64,000 bases of DNA, from contig NZ_JBEDYP020000014.1 in NCBI RefSeq assembly GCF_040117685.2, positions 275,735 through 339,734 of the forward strand, in the 5' to 3' direction. Position numbers and translations under genes: made by a program. How positions within the stretch are numbered: position 1 is the first letter of the stretch; every line of letters begins with the position of its first letter. The DNA comes from Gracilimonas sp040117685 (GTDB taxonomy: Bacteria > Bacteroidota > Rhodothermia > Balneolales > Balneolaceae). The notes beneath the pieces were generated by a model. That model was given only the letters and a program-made list of their open reading frames with translations. It was not told the origin of the DNA and ran no database searches. Below are positions 27,926 through 35,695 of this stretch, piece by piece.

Positions 27926-28672
27926 ATGGTAGGTATAGAAACCTCACAACATGTAAAACTCAGCTATGAGCCGGCCGGAGTGGGAGAACGCATCCTGGCC
28001 TTTTTCCTGGACGCTTTTTTTATCGGGATTTATTACCTGGTGGTGATATGGATTTGGGGGTATGTAAATGATATCGGCCCTTCCTCGGCCGGGAGTTTTG
28101 AGGATTCCATATGGGTGCTTTACATCGTACTGGTTCTCCCGCTTATGCTCTATCACCTGGTATCAGAGTTGGTATCCAACGGCTACAGTCTGGGAAAGAA
28201 GATTGTGGGAATCCGGGTGGTTAAGGTAGACGGAACGCGAGCCAATCTTGGAGGGTACCTGGTTCGGTGGATGTTTCGGCTGGTGGAAATTTCAATGACC
28301 AGTGGCGTGCTGGCTTTTGTGGCTATTTTGCTGAATGGGAAGGGACAACGCATCGGCGATATACTTGGTAAGACCTGCGTAATCAAAGAGCGTAAGAAAG
28401 TGAACCTGGATAATACACTGTACTCCAAAGTAGCTGATGCTTACGAACCCCGGTTTCAGCAAGTAGCTGAACTTACAGATAAAGACATCCGCATTATCCG
28501 GGAAGTACTCGATTCCCGTTCTCATTACGATTATGACAACTGGTTCCTGATGCTCCAAAAAACCCGCAAGAAAATTGAAGACCGCTTGGGGGTGGAAGAT
28601 CATGGAATGAGCGGGGATGAATTCCTGCAAACCGTGATTAAAGATTACAACGCCATCCATGGAAAGGGGTGA
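27926..28672 (+). CDS. RDD family membrane protein
   Basis: A 248-residue protein. Residues 15-150 hold three to four transmembrane helices of the RDD family (GERILAFFLDAF start, SLGKKIVGIRVV near 90 and KGQRIGDIL near 140). The last 95 residues are a soluble, charged helical domain (YEPRFQQVAELTDKDIRIIREVLDSR...) also seen in RDD proteins beside SpoIIM. RDD proteins of this kind may transport or affect Na+/H+ exchange, but the role is unknown here. It is divergent from the SpoIIM gene, as in related MoxR loci. Confidence 0.8.
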   Translation: MVGIETSQHVKLSYEPAGVGERILAFFLDAFFIGIYYLVVIWIWGYVNDIGPSSAGSFEDSIWVLYIVLVLPLMLYHLVSELVSNGYSLGKKIVGIRVVKVDGTRANLGGYLVRWMFRLVEISMTSGVLAFVAILLNGKGQRIGDILGKTCVIKERKKVNLDNTLYSKVADAYEPRFQQVAELTDKDIRIIREVLDSRSHYDYDNWFLMLQKTRKKIEDRLGVEDHGMSGDEFLQTVIKDYNAIHGKG

Positions 28673-28690
28673 TGGAACATGAATGAAAGA

Positions 28691-28807
28691 AATGGAACAC
28701 GGATGAGGCGGATTGAGCTGATGACCACTGATTGGAGGTGTGTTTTCTGTTGTTTGTCAAACAGTGACTATCCGTAGCATCAGTACTATCCGTGTTCCAT
28801 TAAATCG
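28691..28807. repeat. Palindromic intergenic repeat, copy A (left of the M23 gene)
   Basis: A 111-base element with perfect 14-bp terminal inverted repeats AATGGAACACGGAT (28691-28704) and ATCCGTGTTCCATT (28788-28801). By eye about four in five bases match copy B at 29431-29543, in the same orientation. The rest of the 28673-28943 gap shows no gene. Confidence 0.75.
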
Positions 28808-28943
28808 TAGGTTAACATTATTTTGAACCCTGATTTACCTGATTGAGGGAATACCTTGATGACTTGATCTGATTGGGTTTGCTTTATATTGGTTTATTTC
28901 GCTATTTCAGTTAATTATTTATTCATAAACCAGGGGTCTAATT

Positions 28944-29429
28944 ATGAAAACTGTTGCTATTCTGACGCTACTACTTTCGCTATTAAGTTTTGATCCGGCG
29001 GTTGTAGAATCTGCAAATAACGGAAGTGTTTCCTTCATTAACCCCCTGAATGATAAAGCGGTAGTACTTTCGAACTTTGGAATGCGAACTCATCCTATTC
29101 TTCGGACACAAAAAATGCACAAAGGTATCGACTTCAAAGTTAGTGAAGGAGATAAGGTTTACGCTTCTGAAAAAGGAATTGTACTGTTTGCCGGCGAGAA
29201 GGAAAAGTTCGGTAACTTTATTATGGTAAAGCATTCAGATGGGTTTGTAACCCGTTATGCTCATTTAGGCCGTATTGACAAAGAGCTTTCCAATGGATCA
29301 AAAGTAGAAAAAGGTCAATTGCTGGGTTTAGCCGGAAAATCCGGACAGACGACCGGGCCGGTGCTTCATTTCGAAATTTTACTTGATGGCGAGCCTCAAG
29401 ATCCATTGAAGTATCTGCCCCACGATTGA
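28944..29429 (+). CDS. M23 (LytM) family metallopeptidase-like protein with a degenerate HxH motif
   Basis: A 161-residue exported protein: signal peptide at about 1-24, then one LytM domain. The first zinc motif is intact (His59-x3-Asp63 in HKGID), as is the RYAHL histidine (His107). The C-terminal motif usually reads HxH; here it is VxH (Val140 and His142, in GPVLHFE), so the catalytic His is missing while the zinc ligand remains. NlpD and EnvC of E. coli have similarly degenerate LytM domains and act by activating amidases. The gene could be an amidase activator rather than a peptidase. It is enclosed by two repeat copies. Confidence 0.82.
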   Translation: MKTVAILTLLLSLLSFDPAVVESANNGSVSFINPLNDKAVVLSNFGMRTHPILRTQKMHKGIDFKVSEGDKVYASEKGIVLFAGEKEKFGNFIMVKHSDGFVTRYAHLGRIDKELSNGSKVEKGQLLGLAGKSGQTTGPVLHFEILLDGEPQDPLKYLPHD

Positions 29430-29430
29430 T

Positions 29431-29543
29431 AGAACACAGATGAGAGGATTGAGCCGGTAATCGCTGATTGAAGGTGAGTTTTCTGTTATTTATGAATCAG
29501 TGACCATTCGTACCATCAGTATTATCCGTGTTCCATTAGATGG
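29431..29543. repeat. Palindromic intergenic repeat, copy B (right of the M23 gene)
   Basis: A 113-base stretch aligned over its whole length with copy A at 28694-28807, in the same orientation. The 5' end has decayed (AGAACACAGAT), while the 3' end ATCCGTGTTCCATT is intact. Confidence 0.7.
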
Positions 29544-29648
29544 TTATAAAGGGAAAGAATTTGAATATTGCTGGTTGGAAAAACAGGTAACCCATTTTGA
29601 AATATGCTGTATATTCTCCGTTTATTATCATCTCAGTAAAAACCATTT

Positions 29649-31088
29649 ATGCGCTATCTTCTTATTCATGCTCAGTTCGGGATCGTGCTTTTAAGTTTAT
29701 CAATTACGGGCGGAGCATCTGCCCAAACGTCTGATACCCTTTTCTTTTCTTTAGACATGAATAACCCGATTTCTGAGGGCTGGCTCGAGCCGGACTCAGA
29801 AATGGTCGGTATTCGCGGTGATCAGCCTCCATTAAACTGGGGAACCACTTATTCGGCTTTCGATGATGATAAGGATGGTGTGTATGAAGTCGCCGTGCCT
29901 TTTAATCTTAATGCCGACAGCCTGTTGATATCCTTCAAAATAAAAGTGGATGGAGCGCACAATCCGGATGATGGCTGGCAAGCGGGTCGAAATCATGATG
30001 TCACCATTTATAAAGGAATGGAAAATAAATTAAGCATCGCATGGGAAGATCGGCCTCCTCAACCACCGGTTACTATAACCGGGAATCTAGAGATTGTCAG
30101 GGATTTTCAGGGTGAAAACCTGTTACCGCGAGACTTGTTTATTTACCTGCCTCCGGGCTACGAGGAAAGTGACCAACACTACCCGGTGTTGTATATGCAT
30201 GACGGCCGAGCGTTGTTTGACGCTTCGGACATCGGACAGGAATGGAAAGTTGATGAAGCCGCAGAGGAACTGATCCAGTCAGGGGATATTGAACCGGTTA
30301 TTATTGTAGGCATCGGTAACACGCAGGACAGAATTGATGAATATACACCCAGCAAGCAGGTGTGGAGGCATGAGCTGGAGCGTGTTTCACCTGCACAAGC
30401 ACCCTCATTTCCCGGGGCCTATGCTGGAGACTATAAATCGACAGAAGGAGACACCATCCGGTTCAGAACAAAAGCAGACACCCTCTATGCCATGATTCCC
30501 GGCGGGGATTTTTGGCAGTCTCTGATCCTCAAAGCCAGGCATAATTTCTACCTGCCACAGGCCGGTATCACGTTTGGTTTTTCTTTATCAGATGGTAAGG
30601 TTGATAAACTAATTGCAAGCAAGCCGTCAATAGGTGGTAAAGGGGATATGTATGGTGCATTCATTCTGAACAAGGTGAAACCATTTATAGATCAGAACTT
30701 CCGAACCAAGCAGGGGAAAGAGTTTACGGCTTTAGGGGGTTCTTCTTTGGGCGGCTTAATTACACTATATCTCGGGCTCAATCACCCGGATGTATTTAGT
30801 AAGCTGTTGGTGGTTTCTCCTTCTGTTTGGTGGGATGGCAGAATGATCATCGATGAAGTTAAACAATTGCCAGGTACTACTGGTCAGCATATCTGGCTGG
30901 ATATGGGAACGGCTGAGGGTGAAGGTGCCGTAGATAACGCAAAAGCTTTACATCGGGCTTTAGCAGAAAAGGGGTGGTCAGCTCGAAATCTGAAATTTAT
31001 TATTGAGGAAGGAGCTGCTCATAATGAACGGGCGTGGGCCAAGCGGGTACCGGATATGCTTCGGTTTTTATTTGCTACAGAAAATTGA
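29649..31088 (+). CDS. Secreted alpha/beta-hydrolase (putative esterase, PF00756 type) with inserted beta domain
   Basis: A 479-residue exported hydrolase. A signal peptide (cleavage near ASAQ) is followed by a beta-sandwich module at 25-135, resembling carbohydrate-binding or CBM-like N-domains of Fes-type esterases. The esterase-D-like domain begins near 145 (RDLFIYLPPGY, PVLYMHDG), with the nucleophile Ser366 in the GGSSLGG elbow and a likely catalytic His near 458 (EEGAAHNE). Between about 247 and 333 the hydrolase is interrupted by an extra GAYAGDYKS...FGFSLSDGKV unit resembling DUF3471. The substrate is unknown; acyl or feruloyl esters are typical. Confidence 0.78.
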   Translation: MRYLLIHAQFGIVLLSLSITGGASAQTSDTLFFSLDMNNPISEGWLEPDSEMVGIRGDQPPLNWGTTYSAFDDDKDGVYEVAVPFNLNADSLLISFKIKVDGAHNPDDGWQAGRNHDVTIYKGMENKLSIAWEDRPPQPPVTITGNLEIVRDFQGENLLPRDLFIYLPPGYEESDQHYPVLYMHDGRALFDASDIGQEWKVDEAAEELIQSGDIEPVIIVGIGNTQDRIDEYTPSKQVWRHELERVSPAQAPSFPGAYAGDYKSTEGDTIRFRTKADTLYAMIPGGDFWQSLILKARHNFYLPQAGITFGFSLSDGKVDKLIASKPSIGGKGDMYGAFILNKVKPFIDQNFRTKQGKEFTALGGSSLGGLITLYLGLNHPDVFSKLLVVSPSVWWDGRMIIDEVKQLPGTTGQHIWLDMGTAEGEGAVDNAKALHRALAEKGWSARNLKFIIEEGAAHNERAWAKRVPDMLRFLFATEN

Positions 31089-31101
31089 ATGAGATTCAAT
31101 T

Positions 31102-32007
31102 TCAGACAAAAAACCGGTCCACAAATACAGCAATCCAAACCAGAGGAAGGTAGGCAATGGAGGCAAACATCATCTTCTTGGCGTTGGCTTTCGTGCGATC
31201 TATCCCAAACTTGATGGTGTAGAAAAGAAAGCCCAATGCGAATACAATTCCTGCTACCAGAAAAATCATACCCGAAATGTCAAACTGATACAAAGCAAAA
31301 GTAACCGGGAATAGAGACAGGGTGCAAACTAAGGACCAGAATACAGTTTTAATGCCTTTTTCGTCTTTGCGGGGCAACATCTTCAGTCCGGCGCTGGAAT
31401 AGTCGTCTTTACACAACCACGCAATGGACAGAACGTGGGGTACCTGCCAGAAGAACATGATACCAAAGAGAAGCCACATTCCCGGTTCTGCAATATTACC
31501 GGTAGCAGCAGCCCATCCGCCAACGGGAGGCAGGGCTCCGGGAACAGCGCCAATGGCAATGTTGATGGGAGAAACTTTTTTCATCGGGGTGTAAACGCCG
31601 AGATAAATCAGAGCCGTTGCAAAAGATACCGCTCCGGCAACAGGATTAACCAAGAGAATCAGGTACATTAAACCCGAGAAAATGAGGCTCAGGGAAAAGA
31701 TCATCCCGCTTTTAGAATCGATGCGCTGATCAGGGAGCGGACGCTTGGATGTACGCTTCATCAATCCGTCGGAAGCTCGTTCAATAAATTGATTGTGGGC
31801 ACCTGTTCCGGCAGCAATCAGATAAGTTCCTATCAAGGCGTGAATGAGCGTCACAAAATTGATGTTAGCCCCACTGCCGAGGATAAACCCTACCAGCATA
31901 CTCACCAATACCGACATAGTGATGCCCGGCTTGGTCAGTTGGTAGTAATCGGTAATAACATCCGTAAAAGATCTCTTGATGAGAATGTTATCTTCGGCTG
32001 AATTCAT
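31102..32007 (-). CDS. cyoE: Protoheme IX farnesyltransferase (heme O synthase)
   Basis: A 301-residue UbiA-superfamily membrane enzyme that adds a farnesyl group to heme B, giving heme O for heme A synthesis and cytochrome oxidase. About nine transmembrane helices are visible. Family motifs are YYQLTKPGIT near residue 20 and the first aspartate-rich block NQFIERASDGLMKRTSKRPLP near 75, with the second prenyl-binding block further on. I prefer the ATG at 32007, since the longer frame adds 14 non-family residues. It is divergent from ctaA, 81 bases apart, forming a heme A gene pair. Confidence 0.93.
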   Translation of the reverse strand: MNSAEDNILIKRSFTDVITDYYQLTKPGITMSVLVSMLVGFILGSGANINFVTLIHALIGTYLIAAGTGAHNQFIERASDGLMKRTSKRPLPDQRIDSKSGMIFSLSLIFSGLMYLILLVNPVAGAVSFATALIYLGVYTPMKKVSPINIAIGAVPGALPPVGGWAAATGNIAEPGMWLLFGIMFFWQVPHVLSIAWLCKDDYSSAGLKMLPRKDEKGIKTVFWSLVCTLSLFPVTFALYQFDISGMIFLVAGIVFALGFLFYTIKFGIDRTKANAKKMMFASIAYLPLVWIAVFVDRFFV

Positions 32008-32088
32008 GTAAATTTGATAGGTCGAAATAAATACGTTTACAGACACCAAATTTAAATATTATTCCTCATACTTCACAGTCTTTCAGCT

Positions 32089-33024
32089 ATGAAATTGAAT
32101 GCATTTCAGAAAACAGCAATAACAACCGTTGCAGCAACTTTATTCCTGATTTTAGTTGGAGGGTTAGTGCGGGCCGCGGGGGCAGGGCTCGGTTGTCCCG
32201 ACTGGCCTAAATGTTTTGGTATGTGGATACCTCCCACCACTTTAGCCGACCTTCCGGCGGGTTTTGACGAGTCTCAATTTAATGTGTGGAAGACCTGGAT
32301 TGAGTATGTAAACCGGTTGGTGGGAGTGGTCATTGGGTTACTGATTACAGCTACGTGTGTGCTTTCCATCAGGTATCGAAAAGAGAAACCTACCGTTTTT
32401 TACAGTTCTGTTGCCGCTTTTGTGCTTGTACTGTTCCAGGGATGGTTGGGTGGAGTAGTGGTAAAAACCGGCCTGCATGCGGGTATGATTACGGCTCATA
32501 TGTTAGTGGCAATGGTGATTGTTACAGTACTGCTTTATGCAACTTTTGAGGCCACAAGCGACCTGTTTAAGATCAGGATTGAGGAAAGTTTCCGAAAGAA
32601 AATGATTTGGACATTTTGGGTATTATTTGGGTTAACCATTATTCAGCTTGTACTTGGCACACAGGTTAGGGAAGCTATCGATGTAATTAAAAATACCCCT
32701 TTTGTGCCACCGCGAGGAACATGGCTTGAAAACATAAAGGGTATATTCCCCATTCACCGTAGTTTCTCATGGCTGCTGGTGATAGCTGCCGGATGGGTGT
32801 TTTACCTTATGAGAAAAGAGAATGCAGAAGGATGGGTAAAAACACTTGGCGATTTAAACGTTGCGCTGGTTTTTGTGCAGGTGTTTATCGGGATAGGTCT
32901 CAATTATCTGGCGATGCCCCGCGTGTTACAGGTACTGCATATAGTGGGAGTTGCAGTTATGGTCTGCACCCAGTTTCTGATGATTCTGATTCTGAGAAGA
33001 GGAGCTGTAACGAATAATGATTAA
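32089..33024 (+). CDS. ctaA: Heme A synthase (COX15/CtaA family)
   Basis: A 311-residue, eight-helix membrane monooxygenase that oxidises the C8 methyl of heme O to the formyl of heme A. Family marks: GGLVRAAGAGLGCPDWPKC near residue 24, the histidine-bearing segments AHMLVAMV near 138 and IHRSFSWLLV near 224, and a C-terminal LHIVGVA. The GLGCPDWP cysteine pair motif is present. Its last codons overlap a 14-bp-period tandem repeat. Together with cyoE it supplies an aa3-type oxidase encoded elsewhere. Confidence 0.93.
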   Translation: MKLNAFQKTAITTVAATLFLILVGGLVRAAGAGLGCPDWPKCFGMWIPPTTLADLPAGFDESQFNVWKTWIEYVNRLVGVVIGLLITATCVLSIRYRKEKPTVFYSSVAAFVLVLFQGWLGGVVVKTGLHAGMITAHMLVAMVIVTVLLYATFEATSDLFKIRIEESFRKKMIWTFWVLFGLTIIQLVLGTQVREAIDVIKNTPFVPPRGTWLENIKGIFPIHRSFSWLLVIAAGWVFYLMRKENAEGWVKTLGDLNVALVFVQVFIGIGLNYLAMPRVLQVLHIVGVAVMVCTQFLMILILRRGAVTNND

Positions 33025-33069
33025 CGAAAAATGACGAACGACTAAGTCCTCAAATAACGAATAACGATT
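33009..33069. repeat. Degenerate 14-bp-period tandem repeat at the ctaA stop codon
   Basis: Units starting AACGA at 33009, 33023 and 33037, spaced exactly 14 bases, and a further unit at 33056 (AACGAATAACGATT). The ctaA stop codon (33022-33024) lies inside the array. Confidence 0.6.
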
Positions 33070-33094
33070 TGAAATTTGGTGCTTGGATCTTAGC

Positions 33095-33415
33095 CTATAA
33101 TCTTTCCAGCAAATCATTCAGAAAAACCTTGATCTCATTCAGGTCCTTTCTGGCTTCAGCACTGAGGGGAGGGGTGTCTTTTATCTCTCCGTCACGTAAA
33201 ATCTCCTGAACACCTTCCGAACTGTATTTTTTGTCGTGCAGCAGTTCCTTGATCTTGAAGATGAGTGCCAGTTCCTGCTCTTTATACACTCTGTTTCCGG
33301 CGCTGTTTTTCTTGGGGCTCAGCTCCGTGTAAGTCTTTTCCCAGTTTCGTAAAACGTGGGGTTCAAGTCCGGTTAGCTTACTGACTTCACCCATTGAGTA
33401 ATACAATTTTTTCAT
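33095..33415 (-). CDS. MerR-family transcriptional regulator
   Basis: A 106-residue DNA-binding protein. The N-terminal winged helix-turn-helix reads YSMGEVSKLTGLEPHVLRNWEKTYTEL at 6-32, then KNSAGNRVYKEQELALIFKIKELL, the usual MerR wing and second helix. The short C-terminal part lacks any metal- or ligand-binding cysteines. It is the small HTH_17-like class common in Bacteroidetes, of unknown targets. It is divergent from the GT2 gene at 33496. Confidence 0.82.
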   Translation of the reverse strand: MKKLYYSMGEVSKLTGLEPHVLRNWEKTYTELSPKKNSAGNRVYKEQELALIFKIKELLHDKKYSSEGVQEILRDGEIKDTPPLSAEARKDLNEIKVFLNDLLERL

Positions 33416-33495
33416 AGCAGACAGAAAGTGTATTTTAGAACGTTTTTAATGGCGTGAAAGTAAACCATTTCTGAACATATATAAAAGAATACATT

Positions 33496-34446
33496 TTGGA
33501 AGATACACCTTCACAAACAAATATCGACATCAGTATCGTGGTTCCTGTTTATAATGAAGAGGAATCATTGCCTGAATTAGAAAAGGCAATCAACAAGGCG
33601 TTATCGGCTGACTACAACTATGAAATCATTTTCGTGGATGACGGTTCATCAGATACATCGTGGCAACAGGTACTTTCCATGGGAGCTGAGAAAGATTTTA
33701 TTCATGGAATTGCACTCAGCCACAATTACGGGAAGAGTGTAGCCCTGCAGGCCGGGTTTGAGAAAGCAAAGGGGAGGTATGTGGTAACCATGGATGCTGA
33801 TCTTCAGGACGACCCTAATGAAGTGCCGGAGATGGTACAAATGCTTAAAGACGGATATGATCTGGTGAGTGGATGGAAAAAAGAACGCCATGACCCAATT
33901 TCAAAAACTATCCCGTCCAAATTCTTCAATTTTGTAACCCGGAAGGTAGCCGGGATTGAACTGCATGATTTTAACTGTGGCCTCAAAGCGTACAGAGCTG
34001 AAGTGGTTAAGAATATTTATCTGTATGGTGAACTGCACAGGTATATACCCATGCTGGCAAAGCGGGAGGGGTATACCAGGATTACAGAGAAAGTGGTTAC
34101 TCATCACGCTCGTAAATATGGTAAAACCAAGTTTGGCCTGTCCAGGTTTATGAATGGTTTTCTGGATCTGATTACAATTACATTTGTGCAGCGGTACTTA
34201 CAAAAACCTATGCACTTTTTCGGGACCGTAGGAGTGTTGCTACTTGTAGCCGGAGGTGGGATCAACCTGTACATGGCATTTCTGAAGTTTGTCTATGGTC
34301 AGGGAATTGGGGATCGCCCGCTCTTATTTCTCGGAATTTTGCTGATGGTAGTTGGGGTGCAATTTTTCTCAACCGGATTGTTAGGAGAGATGATTAACAA
34401 AAACAACGTAAAAGATCAGAAACCCCGGGTAAGAGAAATTATTTAG
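33496..34446 (+). CDS. Glycosyltransferase family 2 with two C-terminal transmembrane helices
   Basis: A 316-residue GT-A transferase of the DPM1/ArnC-like group, which makes polyprenyl-phosphate sugars. The N-terminal VVPVYNEEESLPELE block, the Asp-x-Asp-like MDADLQDD near residue 99, and QGGYKAY-like FNCGLKAYR near 160 are present, followed by two helices at about 240-262 and 273-295. The start is TTG at 33496, with no better ATG upstream of the catalytic core. It likely feeds a sugar to surface polysaccharide or lipid modification; the donor is unknown. Confidence 0.85.
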   Translation: MEDTPSQTNIDISIVVPVYNEEESLPELEKAINKALSADYNYEIIFVDDGSSDTSWQQVLSMGAEKDFIHGIALSHNYGKSVALQAGFEKAKGRYVVTMDADLQDDPNEVPEMVQMLKDGYDLVSGWKKERHDPISKTIPSKFFNFVTRKVAGIELHDFNCGLKAYRAEVVKNIYLYGELHRYIPMLAKREGYTRITEKVVTHHARKYGKTKFGLSRFMNGFLDLITITFVQRYLQKPMHFFGTVGVLLLVAGGGINLYMAFLKFVYGQGIGDRPLLFLGILLMVVGVQFFSTGLLGEMINKNNVKDQKPRVREII

Positions 34447-34510
34447 CGGGTATAATTATCAAATTGCGGAAGCGTTTATCTTGTGTTCTGAAACTTAGAC
34501 CAACACAACT

Positions 34511-34918
34511 ATGAGCCTGAAAAGTAATCTGTTTTTCATTTCAACATTTCTGTTCATCATGATGGCAGGGTGTGACGCAAACATCTTTGATTCCAATAAA
34601 GATGTTCAAATCCGGATCCAAAATTCATCGGAGTACACCCTCGAAAATATCAGGGTTTCATTTCCTGACGAAGAAGTGAGTTATGGAACATTAGAGCCTG
34701 CCCGAAGCAGCGACTACCGAAAAGTGAACAAGGCGTATCGCTACGCTTACATCGAATCAGAAATTGATGGAGAGAAAGCCGTGCTGCAACCCATAGACTA
34801 TGTTGGAGAAGATTTTCTTGATGAAGGAAAATACACCTATCAGTTATTTGTGATTGGTGAGTCCGGGCAAAGTGAACCCATGCGCTATTATCTGGGGTTA
34901 GAGCTCAAAAAAGACTGA
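34511..34918 (+). CDS. Small lipoprotein of unknown function
   Basis: A 135-residue lipoprotein: signal peptide with lipobox MAGC (acylated Cys21), then a beta-rich domain (VQIRIQNSSEYTLENIRVSFPDEEV...). I recognise no family. It stands alone after the GT2 gene and is followed at once by a bidirectional terminator. Confidence 0.6.
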   Translation: MSLKSNLFFISTFLFIMMAGCDANIFDSNKDVQIRIQNSSEYTLENIRVSFPDEEVSYGTLEPARSSDYRKVNKAYRYAYIESEIDGEKAVLQPIDYVGEDFLDEGKYTYQLFVIGESGQSEPMRYYLGLELKKD

Positions 34919-34924
34919 TAAAAA

Positions 34925-34953
34925 AAGCCTTGTGAGTTTGATCACAAGGCTTT
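34925..34953. terminator. Bidirectional terminator between the lipoprotein gene and the tRNA cluster
   Basis: A perfect 11-bp stem (34925-34935 and 34942-34952) with a six-base loop. On the minus strand it is followed by a strong T-run, terminating the tRNA genes; on the plus strand only TTTGGTGTTTT follows, a weaker stop. Confidence 0.85.
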
Positions 34954-34966
34954 GGTGTTTTGTATG

Positions 34967-35039
34967 TACCGCGTACGGGATTTGAACCCGTGCTACCGCC
35001 GTGAAAGGGCGGCGTCCTGGACCCCTAGACGAACGCGGC
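34967..35039 (-). tRNA. tRNA-Glu (UUC), copy 1
   Basis: 73 bases folding as a cloverleaf: acceptor GCCGCGT, anticodon loop CUUUCAC (anticodon UUC), T loop TTCAAAT, discriminator A. CCA is not encoded. Identical in sequence to copy 2 at 35183-35255. Confidence 0.95.
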
Positions 35040-35054
35040 ATAAAATATAGTCCA

Positions 35055-35086
35055 TAAAAAAACCGTGGATGTTATATCAATCCACA
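35055..35086 (-). terminator. Internal terminator between tRNA-His and the last tRNA-Glu
   Basis: Minus strand: stem GTGGAT/ATCCAC (arms 35080-35085 and 35065-35070) followed by TTTTTTT (complement of 35056-35062). It should reduce or stop transcription before the second tRNA-Glu gene. Confidence 0.6.
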
Positions 35087-35099
35087 GCTAATATAAAAG

Positions 35100-35174
35100 G
35101 GAGCCCGATGGGATTTGAACCCACGGCCTCTAGGGCCACAACCTAGCGCTCTAACCAACTGAGCTACGAGCTCC
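35100..35174 (-). tRNA. tRNA-His (GUG)
   Basis: 75 bases including the encoded G-1 opposite C73, typical of tRNA-His. Anticodon loop UUGUGGC gives GUG. No CCA is encoded. Confidence 0.95.
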
Positions 35175-35182
35175 ATTAATAG

Positions 35183-35255
35183 TACCGCGTACGGGATTTG
35201 AACCCGTGCTACCGCCGTGAAAGGGCGGCGTCCTGGACCCCTAGACGAACGCGGC
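35183..35255 (-). tRNA. tRNA-Glu (UUC), copy 2
   Basis: 73 bases, identical to copy 1. Anticodon UUC; CCA not encoded. Confidence 0.95.
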
Positions 35256-35309
35256 ATTAATAAAAATTCAATAAGTCAAAAAAAGAGCAACTCGTGTAAA
35301 CCTCTTTAG

Positions 35310-35380
35310 AGGCGACAGGCGGACTCGAACCGCCGTACGAGGTTTTGCAGACCTCTGCCTAACCACTCGGCCATGTCGCC
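35310..35380 (-). tRNA. tRNA-Cys (GCA)
   Basis: 71 bases; anticodon loop CUGCAAA gives GCA, and the discriminator is U73 as expected for Cys. Confidence 0.94.
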
Positions 35381-35402
35381 TTAAGCAAAAGCTAAAAGCT
35401 AG

Positions 35403-35476
35403 TACGCCCGACAGGAGTCGAACCTGTAACCTACGCCTTAGAAGGGCGTTGCTCTATCCAGTTGAGCTACGGGCGC
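35403..35476 (-). tRNA. tRNA-Arg (UCU)
   Basis: 74 bases; anticodon loop CUUCUAA gives UCU, reading AGA/AGG. Acceptor closes with a G1-U72 wobble. Confidence 0.93.
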
Positions 35477-35541
35477 TCAACTTACAATATGTCAAAAAAA
35501 CAAGATTTTCCGACCCTTAAAACCGAAAAATCTTTCTTTAG

Positions 35542-35615
35542 TCGGGGAGACAAGATTTGAACTTGCGACCCTTCGCTCCCAAAGCGAATGCGCTACCGGA
35601 CTGCGCCACTCCCCG
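35542..35615 (-). tRNA. tRNA-Pro (UGG)
   Basis: 74 bases; anticodon loop UUUGGGA gives UGG. It is first in the order of transcription of the minus-strand cluster Pro-Arg-Cys-Glu-His-Glu. Confidence 0.94.
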
Positions 35616-35695
35616 TTCTTCGAAAGACTCCAAATATAGGACTTATTTCAGACGGTTGCCAAATGAATAAATTACTTTTTTCTAAAAATGGGCAT

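Noticed and set aside
35072..35257. 61-codon frame through the tRNA cluster
   Set aside because: It lies across the terminator, tRNA-His and tRNA-Glu genes.
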